A DNA stretch of 11,933 nucleotides from JBGLNJ01 sp964353405. GTDB taxonomy: Bacteria > Chloroflexota > Anaerolineae > Fen-1058. The position numbers were made by a program, and so were the translations under genes. Below are positions 7,859 to 11,933 of this stretch, piece by piece (the stretch's first letter is position 1; every line of letters begins with the position of its first letter). The notes beneath the pieces are model-generated. The model searched no databases and had not been told where the DNA came from. It saw only the letters and a list, made by a program, of their open reading frames with translations. The stretch is from assembly GCA_964353405.1 (NCBI GenBank), contig CAYGWJ010000289.1, forward strand, positions 1 to 11,933, in the 5' to 3' direction.

Positions 7859-8911
7859 TTAGAACAAACCTCGATTGACCAGCCGCTCATGCTCCCAGGC
7901 CGCAAAATCCACCGGGGGAGGGACGATTTCAGCTTCCGGTCTGCGCTCGAGCCTGGCCACCTCGTTAGGACAGCCCGTGACGCACAACCCGCAGCCGATG
8001 CACCGTTCTCGGTCTACAACCGATAGGCCGTCTTGTTCAGAAATTGCCTGTACCTGGCAGCGCACGATGCACGTTCCGCATCCCAGGCATTCTTCCGGGT
8101 CAATGACGGCATAGTAACCGGCGCGGGCAACCGAGCTTGCGATGCCGTACTCGGTGATGCCGCGCAGCACCGCACAGCAGCAACCGCAGCAGTTGCAGAC
8201 GTAGCCGATGCCCTTCATCACGTTGCTGACAGTATGAACCAGGCCGACCTCTTCGGCTTTGTCGAGCAAGGCCAATGCCTCTGCCTGAGAAATATCGCTG
8301 GGGCCGGCCGGGCTTTCCATTGACGAAAACGAAAGACAAATTCTCGTCGGCAATTTGCATGGATGACCGACGTGTGCCCGCTGCTTTCGGCAGATGCAAT
8401 CACGGACCTGAAATGTCTTGGAATCCAGGAGGATGGCCCGGACATCGTCATAGGGCAAAATCCATTCAGTCTTGACGGCGCTTTGCGCGGGGACGACGCG
8501 GTGAATGGCCGGCTGCGGCTGCATGATCCCGGCGGTGACCCCCTCCGCCATATAGTGCTCGACGAGATGGGCCAACTCGTGATCCAGGCTCTCTAGCTGC
8601 GCTTCATAGATCCCGACGACAAAGGGCGCCAGCCTGAAGCAGCGCTTGCCATTCTTCTTTTCATACCACACCAGGCCGCGCCGGGCCATGTTGACCAATT
8701 GGCTCATGGCCTCGCCGGCCGGCAGCCCGAACTTTTCGGCAAGCATGTCAACCGGTTCCCACTCGCCGCGCAGTTGAGCTGCAAGCTGTGCCTCTTGGGG
8801 CGAGAAAATCTTTTTCAGTATCGCCAGTTCGATGTTCGAGGGCGTTCTGGGAAAGCCATTGGGAAGCCGGTCCAGGGTGTTTGCCAGTTGATCGTAAATG
8901 TCTTGTTTCAT
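7859..8911 (-). CDS. Cysteine-rich 4Fe-4S binding protein with N-terminal helical (winged-helix-like) region
   Basis: 350 residues. Two ferredoxin-type motifs lie near the C-terminus: C275-x2-C278-x2-C281-x3-C285 (followed by Gln, not Pro) and C304-x2-C307-x2-C310-x3-C314-Pro. Upstream are C172-x-C174, H180, H183, C185 and C192, and a dense C239-N-C-C-G-C-C-C246 cluster. Together these could bind a further cluster or metal. Residues of about 25-95 (IELAILKKIFSPQEAQLAA, then LAEKFGLPAGEAMSQLVNMARRGLV) look like a winged-helix or helix-turn-helix fold. This layout is known to me from (4Fe-4S)-binding proteins of anaerobes and methanogens without a settled function. It could be an electron-transfer protein or an Fe-S-sensing regulator. 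The start at 8911 has AGGTGA upstream; the longer ATG at 8986 lies inside the promoter spacer. First gene of the operon with PAC2. Confidence 0.88.
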   Translation of the reverse strand: MKQDIYDQLANTLDRLPNGFPRTPSNIELAILKKIFSPQEAQLAAQLRGEWEPVDMLAEKFGLPAGEAMSQLVNMARRGLVWYEKKNGKRCFRLAPFVVGIYEAQLESLDHELAHLVEHYMAEGVTAGIMQPQPAIHRVVPAQSAVKTEWILPYDDVRAILLDSKTFQVRDCICRKQRAHVGHPCKLPTRICLSFSSMESPAGPSDISQAEALALLDKAEEVGLVHTVSNVMKGIGYVCNCCGCCCAVLRGITEYGIASSVARAGYYAVIDPEECLGCGTCIVRCQVQAISEQDGLSVVDRERCIGCGLCVTGCPNEVARLERRPEAEIVPPPVDFAAWEHERLVNRGLF

Positions 8912-8915
8912 TTTG

Positions 8916-8921
8916 TCACCT
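8916..8921 (-). promoter_or_regulatory. Ribosome binding site deciding the Fe-S protein start
   Basis: AGGTGA on the minus strand, 4 nt before the ATG at 8911. It supports the shorter 350-residue product over the 375-residue one. Confidence 0.7.
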
Positions 8922-8973
8922 GCTTTCTTTTGGCTGTGTTCTGGAGACGAACGGAATGTGGCCATGGATACAC

Positions 8974-9002
8974 AGTATATATTCAATCAAGTTGCTGGTC
9001 AA
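8974..9002 (-). promoter_or_regulatory. Promoter of the Fe-S/PAC2 operon
   Basis: On the minus strand TTGACC (8997-9002) and TATACT (8974-8979) are separated by 17 bp, a good housekeeping sigma-type promoter. Transcription would start near 8967 and give a leader of about 55 nt to the ATG at 8911. This also rules out the upstream ATG at 8986 as the start. Confidence 0.75.
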
Positions 9003-9046
9003 CATGACGCGACGCCCACACAAACGGACTTGCGCCAGAGAGAAAC

Positions 9047-9055
9047 TGGTATAAT
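9047..9055 (+). promoter_or_regulatory. Extended -10 promoter of the SDR/DUF3105 operon
   Basis: TGGTATAAT is a perfect TGnTATAAT extended -10. The only -35-like word, TTGCGC at 9030-9035, is 14 bp away and too close, so the element probably works through the extended -10. The start would be near 9062, about 100 nt before the SDR ATG. It diverges from the minus-strand promoter at 8974-9002, about 45 bp away, so the two operons may share regulators. Confidence 0.7.
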
Positions 9056-9068
9056 ACGCCGACAACGA

Positions 9069-9173
9069 ATGGAGCGATGGATGCAAGACGAGATGATGCT
9101 GACAGAAGCGCAGCGCCGAATCGGCGTGCAGATTCTGGCCGAGGCAGGAGAGTTACTAGATGGAAATTCGTGA
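9069..9173 (+). CDS. Possible small leader ORF overlapping the SDR start
   Basis: 34 codons from an ATG only about 7 nt after the predicted transcription start, ending at a TGA that overlaps the SDR start by 14 nt in another frame. The peptide (MERWMQDEMMLTEAQ, then RRIGVQILAEAGELLDGNS) looks helical. It has no Shine-Dalgarno and would be translated leaderless-like, if at all. It may be a translational-coupling leader or chance; the SDR has its own ribosome binding site inside it. Confidence 0.25.
   Translation: MERWMQDEMMLTEAQRRIGVQILAEAGELLDGNS
9146..9150 (+). promoter_or_regulatory. Ribosome binding site of the SDR gene
   Basis: AGGAG, 9 nt before the ATG at 9160; this fixes the SDR start. 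Confidence 0.75.
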
Positions 9174-9900
9174 CCGAATTGCATTGGTGACCGGTGGAGC
9201 GCATCGTGTGGGCAAAGCGATTGCGCTGGCGTTGGCACGCCAGGGCGCGCACGTCGCCATTACTTTTCATGCCTCGGAAGGCGAAGCGCAACAGACATTG
9301 GCCGAGATCAAGGCGTGCGGCGTAGAAGGATGGGCCGCACACTGCGACCAATCCGACCCGGCGCAGGTCGCCGCTGTATTCGAGATGCTGCGGGCCAGGT
9401 GGAATCGTCTGGACCTCCTGGTCAACAGTGCGGCCATCATGCAGAGCAAGCCCTTTCTTGACATCACACCGCAGGATTGGGATGCAACGCTCGACATCAA
9501 CCTCAAAGGGACATTTCTTTTCAGTCAGCACGCCGGGCGGATGATGCTGGCCGCGCGCGACGCGCGAGGCGCAGGCGTCATTGTCAACATTGCCGACGAA
9601 GCGGGCCTCACGCCGTGGCCGCGCTATGTGCATCACAGCGTTTCGAAAGCGGGCGTCATCATGCTGACCCAAGCAGCGGCGCTTGCACTGGCGCCCAAGG
9701 TGCGCGTCAACGCCATTGCGCCGGGGCCCGTGCTCAAGCCGGAAGGCTGGACGGATGAACGCTGGGACACCCTGCGACCGTCCACGCCGCTCGACCGGCT
9801 CGGCTCGCCGCAAGATGTTGTGGAGGCTGTGTTGTATCTCGTCCGCGCCGAGTACGTCACCGGGCAGGTGCTCGTCGTAGATGGCGGACGGTCATTGTAG
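9160..9900 (+). CDS. Short-chain dehydrogenase/reductase, pteridine-reductase-like, with His at the catalytic Tyr position
   Basis: 246 residues, the normal length of a classical SDR. The nucleotide-binding turn is TGGAHRVGKAI (11-21), then TFHASEGEA (35-43), which resembles the NADPH-binding Arg and HxxS region of pteridine reductases. Other landmarks are D63, NSAA (89-92, in place of NNAG), N114, and the C-terminal RVNAIAPGPV (182-191) and VTGQVLVVDGG (233-243). In the active site D146 sits where classical SDRs have Ser, as in protozoal PTR1. Lys163 of the YxxxK motif is present, but the Tyr position is His159 (HHSVSK); Tyr156 lies three residues earlier. It probably uses NADP(H) to reduce a small carbonyl or pterin-like compound, but the substrate cannot be named from sequence. 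It shares an operon with the DUF3105 gene, 16 nt downstream. Confidence 0.93.
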   Translation: MEIRDRIALVTGGAHRVGKAIALALARQGAHVAITFHASEGEAQQTLAEIKACGVEGWAAHCDQSDPAQVAAVFEMLRARWNRLDLLVNSAAIMQSKPFLDITPQDWDATLDINLKGTFLFSQHAGRMMLAARDARGAGVIVNIADEAGLTPWPRYVHHSVSKAGVIMLTQAAALALAPKVRVNAIAPGPVLKPEGWTDERWDTLRPSTPLDRLGSPQDVVEAVLYLVRAEYVTGQVLVVDGGRSL

Positions 9901-9905
9901 ATTTT

Positions 9906-9916
9906 GGGAGGAGGAG
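9906..9916 (+). promoter_or_regulatory. Ribosome binding site deciding the DUF3105 start
   Basis: GGGAGGAGGAG immediately precedes the ATG at 9917. The in-frame ATG at 9881 lies inside the end of the SDR gene and has no comparable site, so 9917 is preferred. Confidence 0.85.
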
Positions 9917-10510
9917 ATGACAGTCAATCGGAAGGAGATCAAGCGTCAACGGCGCGAGCAAGACCACCGCCGCAAGCAACAGCAGAGAGTCTTGGGCATT
10001 GTCGGCGTCGTCGCCCTCATCGTCGTGGTCGTTGGCGGCATAGCTTTTCTTGTCTGGCGAGGCGCGCAATCAGAGGCTGCGTTGCCGGGCACACCGGTAC
10101 CCGACGAAGGCCGCAATCACGTTGCCGATACTGTGCAACCCCAGTACGCTCATTACCCGCCGGCTTCAGGCCCGCACTATGACGCGCCGGCCAATTGGGG
10201 TACCTACGATCAGGCGCTTCCCGAAGGCCGGTGGATCCATAATCTGGAGCACGGCGGCGTCGTGATTCTCTACAAATGCCCGTCGGGCTGCCCTGATCTG
10301 GTCAAACAACTCAAGGATTTTTACTCTTCCGCGCCGCAGAGCAAGGCCTGGAAAGAGGTCAAGCTCGTCGTCACGCCGTATGATCACATGGATCATCAAC
10401 TTGCAATTGTTGCCTGGGATTGGCTTGACGAGATGGATGCCTTTGACCGCGACCGGCTGCTCAAATTCTACAACGCGCATATTGACCGGGGCCCTGAGGA
10501 CGTGCCGTAG
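9917..10510 (+). CDS. DUF3105 family membrane-anchored protein
   Basis: 197 residues. A very basic, charged N-terminus (1-24) is followed by one membrane helix (25-47, VLGIVGVVALIVVVVGGIAF), then an extracytoplasmic domain with the basic end inside. The domain carries the DUF3105 (PF11303) pattern: NHV (67-69), YPPASGPHY (80-88), W94-G, then IHNLEHGGVVILY (107-119), K-C121-PSG-C125-P, and H157/H160. The conserved His residues (68, 87, 108, 112) suggest a metal site, and C121/C125 a disulfide; both are inferences. The family has no function I can name. It is second in the operon behind the SDR and is followed by a strong hairpin. No lipobox is visible, so anchoring is by the helix. Confidence 0.87.
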   Translation: MTVNRKEIKRQRREQDHRRKQQQRVLGIVGVVALIVVVVGGIAFLVWRGAQSEAALPGTPVPDEGRNHVADTVQPQYAHYPPASGPHYDAPANWGTYDQALPEGRWIHNLEHGGVVILYKCPSGCPDLVKQLKDFYSSAPQSKAWKEVKLVVTPYDHMDHQLAIVAWDWLDEMDAFDRDRLLKFYNAHIDRGPEDVP

Positions 10511-10531
10511 GATTTCGGCAGACTAGTCATT

Positions 10532-10569
10532 AAGACGCCAAGCCCTAATACTCTATGGCTTGGCGTCTT
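10532..10569 (+). terminator. Strong hairpin ending the SDR/DUF3105 operon
   Basis: A perfect 13-bp stem (aagacgccaagcc with its complement) around a 12-nt loop, 21 nt after the DUF3105 stop. There is no T tract after it on the plus strand, so it is either a non-canonical terminator or a 3'-end stabilising structure. Confidence 0.65.
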
Positions 10570-10594
10570 GCATCCTATGACCTGCGAATCGTCG

Positions 10595-10624
10595 TTGACA
10601 GGAAAGCCATATCGGTGCTAAGAT
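10595..10624 (+). promoter_or_regulatory. Promoter of the MFS transporter gene
   Basis: TTGACA (10595-10600, perfect -35), an 18-bp spacer, then TAAGAT (10619-10624). Transcription would start near 10631, giving a leader of about 195 nt that includes the whole 13-bp repeat array. Confidence 0.7.
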
Positions 10625-10647
10625 AAAGGCCAGGACGCGTGTGCCAT

Positions 10648-10725
10648 CGAATTCGCACAACGAATTTGCACAACGAATTTGCACAACGAATTTGCACAAC
10701 GAATTTGCACAACGAATTTGCACAA
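10648..10725 (+). repeat. Six tandem copies of a 13-bp unit (CGAATTTGCACAA)
   Basis: Units at 10648, 10661, 10674, 10687, 10700 and 10713. Units 2-6 are identical and unit 1 differs by one base (CGAATTCGCACAA, which makes CGAATTCG, a perfect palindrome). No spacers, so it is not CRISPR; 13 is not a multiple of three, so it is not coding. It begins about 17 nt after the predicted start of MFS transcription. It could be an iteron-like protein-binding array, an RNA element, or a neutral slipped-strand microsatellite. Confidence 0.95.
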
Positions 10726-10761
10726 GGCGCTGGCGAGCAGCCCTGCGAGCGAAGCCACGCA

Positions 10762-10808
10762 GATGACGCAGTCATCCCGGGCAGCCTCCTTGAAATAGCG
10801 GCTAGCCC
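10762..10808 (+). promoter_or_regulatory. Two hairpins in the MFS leader, just before the ribosome binding site
   Basis: Hairpin 1 is GATGAC-GCA-GTCATC (10762-10776). Hairpin 2 pairs GGGCAGCC (10779-10786) with GGCTAGCCC (10800-10808) with one bulged A and a 13-nt loop. CCTC at 10785-10788 could alternatively pair with GAGG of the ribosome binding site at 10817-10820. Control of translation through this leader is possible but only inferred. Confidence 0.35.
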
Positions 10809-10816
10809 ACACTATC

Positions 10817-10821
10817 GAGGT
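10817..10821 (+). promoter_or_regulatory. Ribosome binding site of the MFS gene
   Basis: GAGGT, 5 nt before the ATG at 10827. Confidence 0.7.
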
Positions 10822-10826
10822 GTCTC

Positions 10827-11933
10827 ATGGCGTCAAGTGTAGCCCTTGATTCGTCCCCTGCCCCGTCTCCGTTTGCTGTCTTTCGTAACCGCAATTTTGC
10901 GCTCATGTGGATGGGCCAGTTAGTCTCCACAGCCGGCAGCGCGCTCACCTCGCTTGCGGCCTCCATCCTCATCTTTCGTCTCACCGGCTCGGCGTTGAGC
11001 GTGGGCCTGATGCTGATGGCAACGGCCGTCCCCACTCTCCTGGTCGGCCTGATCGCCGGCGTCTTTGTGGATCGCTACGACCGTAAGCGCATCATGATCG
11101 CCGCCGACCTGGTTCGGGCGGTGCTCGTCTTTCTGATCCCTTTCCTGATTCCTTTCAACATCGCCTGGCTGTACATCGTCGTCGCGCTGTCGAGCGCGGT
11201 GGGACAGTTCTTTGACCCGGCGCACGAAAGTGTCCTGCCGGAGGTCGCTTCCGAAGAGGAGTTGGCCGCCGCCAACTCGATGATAGCCATCAGCAGCTTT
11301 GGCTCCACGGCCATCGGCTTTGCGGCCTCGGGCCTGATCGCTTCGCGATTCCCGATCCAGTGGTGCTTTTACCTGGATGCCCTGTCGTTCGTCATTTCGG
11401 GCGCGTGCATCCTGCTGATTCGCGTCGCGCCGCTCGAGGTAGAAGGTAAGACAACGGTGGCGACGGTCCTGCGCAACCTGGGCGCCGGGGCCCGGTTCCT
11501 GTTCGGCCACACCGTTTTGCGCTCGGTGTTTGCCGTCGGCATCGTGTATGCCATCTCGATCGGGCTGTGGAACTCGCTGCTCCTGCCTTTTTCGCTGCGC
11601 GCCTTGCATGCCAACGAATTTCAATATGGCTTGCAGGAAGGGCTGACCTCGGTCGGCTTTGTGATCGGCAGCCTGATCATGGCGAGCCTGGCGGATCGTT
11701 TGCGTGAAGGCCAATGGTTTGTGATCAGCCTGGTCGGCATGGGGCTGGTGGGCGCTGCCTATGCAGCCTCCGCGTCTATTCCCTTTGCGGTCGCGATGGT
11801 CATGGTTTCTGGCTTTATGAACGCGCCGTATGGCATCGCGCGGCGGCTCGTCGTCCAGCGCAATACCCCGCGCGAAGTGCGCGGGCGGGTGAGCAGCAGT
11901 CTTTTCGTCACGCGCGATATCTCGCTGCTGCTG
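10827..11933 (+). CDS. MFS transporter, efflux type (C-terminus beyond window)
   Basis: The frame is open from the ATG at 10827 to the last base (369 codons), about 85-90% of a usual MFS protein. After a short Pro/Ser-rich cytoplasmic start (SSPAPSPFAVFRNRNFALMW), hydrophobic segments follow at about 27-50, 58-81, 88-112, 113-128, 155-173, 180-199, 231-256, 270-289, 297-314 and 318-335. Motif A is clear in loop 2-3 (G74-x3-G78-x3-D82-R-x-D-R86-K-R). FFDPAHESVLPEV (128-140) and the NSMI segment (150-153) are typical of the MFS_3 group (PF05977) with enterobactin exporters and macrolide efflux pumps. A proton-driven drug or metabolite exporter is the best guess; the substrate is unknown. It has its own promoter with a repeat-bearing leader, so it is separate from the SDR/DUF3105 operon. 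The long antisense frame at 10920-11714 is a shadow. Confidence 0.92.
   Translation, partial: MASSVALDSSPAPSPFAVFRNRNFALMWMGQLVSTAGSALTSLAASILIFRLTGSALSVGLMLMATAVPTLLVGLIAGVFVDRYDRKRIMIAADLVRAVLVFLIPFLIPFNIAWLYIVVALSSAVGQFFDPAHESVLPEVASEEELAAANSMIAISSFGSTAIGFAASGLIASRFPIQWCFYLDALSFVISGACILLIRVAPLEVEGKTTVATVLRNLGAGARFLFGHTVLRSVFAVGIVYAISIGLWNSLLLPFSLRALHANEFQYGLQEGLTSVGFVIGSLIMASLADRLREGQWFVISLVGMGLVGAAYAASASIPFAVAMVMVSGFMNAPYGIARRLVVQRNTPREVRGRVSSSLFVTRDISLLL

Larger units (their letters stand above)
10511..10826. other. Gene-free region between the DUF3105 and MFS genes
   Basis: 316 bp with no supported gene. In order it holds a terminator-like hairpin (10532-10569), a consensus-like promoter (10595-10624), six 13-bp tandem repeats (10648-10725), two further hairpins (10762-10776 and 10779-10808) and the MFS ribosome binding site (10817-10821). 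Short ORFs crossing the repeat encode only repeat-derived peptides and change frame every unit. Confidence 0.8.

Noticed and set aside
8912..8986. 25-residue N-terminal extension of the Fe-S protein (ATG at 8986)
   Set aside because: That ATG lies within the spacer of the predicted promoter (8974-9002), so it would not be transcribed, while the ATG at 8911 has an AGGTGA upstream.
10648..10725. CRISPR array
   Set aside because: The 13-bp units are joined directly with no spacers, and no cas gene is present.
10790..10818. Alternative MFS promoter TTGAAA-17-TATCGA
   Set aside because: Its -10 would overlap the ribosome binding site and start transcription at about the ATG; the TTGACA-18-TAAGAT promoter upstream is far better.
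10639..10842. Small ORFs across the 13-bp array, on both strands
   Set aside because: The peptides are just repeat units read in shifting frames, because 13 is not a multiple of three, and the plus-strand one runs into the MFS start in another frame.
10920..11714. 264-codon open frame on the minus strand
   Set aside because: It is antisense to the MFS transporter, rich in Arg, Asp, Gln and His in the way shadow frames are, and has no domain. The plus-strand frame has membrane helices and motif A.

Overview
The window looks like the chromosome of a GC-rich, probably Chloroflexota (Anaerolineae-like) bacterium. This is an inference from overall style: a very large modular secreted S8 peptidase with a Pro/Thr-rich linker, a PAC2-family protein beside an Fe-S protein, a pteridine-reductase-like SDR, a DUF3105 membrane protein and strong AGGAGG-type ribosome binding sites. 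No rRNA, tRNA, CRISPR array, transposase or phage gene was seen.

Left half (1-6651, minus strand): one uninterrupted reading frame of 2217 codons that starts at 6651 and runs off the left edge. It encodes a secreted bacillopeptidase F-like subtilase. After a signal peptide come an I9-like prodomain, a Pro/Thr linker, the catalytic domain (D350, H399, N503, S582) and a long chain of beta-sandwich modules, including a recent internal duplication of about 615 bp. The long open frames on the opposite strand here are shadows.

Middle (6878-8911, minus strand): a two-gene operon with a 350-residue cysteine-rich Fe-S protein (two ferredoxin clusters, a CNCCGCCC motif and an N-terminal helical, possibly winged-helix, region) and, 33 nt downstream, a 301-residue PAC2-family protein. 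It has a good promoter (TTGACC-17-TATACT) and ends at a perfect 13-bp Rho-independent terminator, which separates it from the peptidase gene.

Right-centre (9047-10569, plus strand): a divergent operon driven by an extended -10 promoter. It carries an SDR of the pteridine-reductase type whose catalytic Tyr position is His, then a DUF3105 membrane-anchored protein 16 nt later, then a 13-bp-stem hairpin. A possible 34-codon leader ORF overlaps the SDR start.

Right end (10595-11933, plus strand): a consensus-like promoter (TTGACA-18-TAAGAT), a transcribed leader of about 195 nt that holds six tandem copies of a 13-bp unit and several hairpins, and then an MFS efflux-type transporter cut by the window edge after 369 codons.

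The four transcription units look like separate functions rather than one obvious system. The least explained parts are the Fe-S/PAC2 pair, the repeat-bearing leader of the transporter and the unusual SDR active site.
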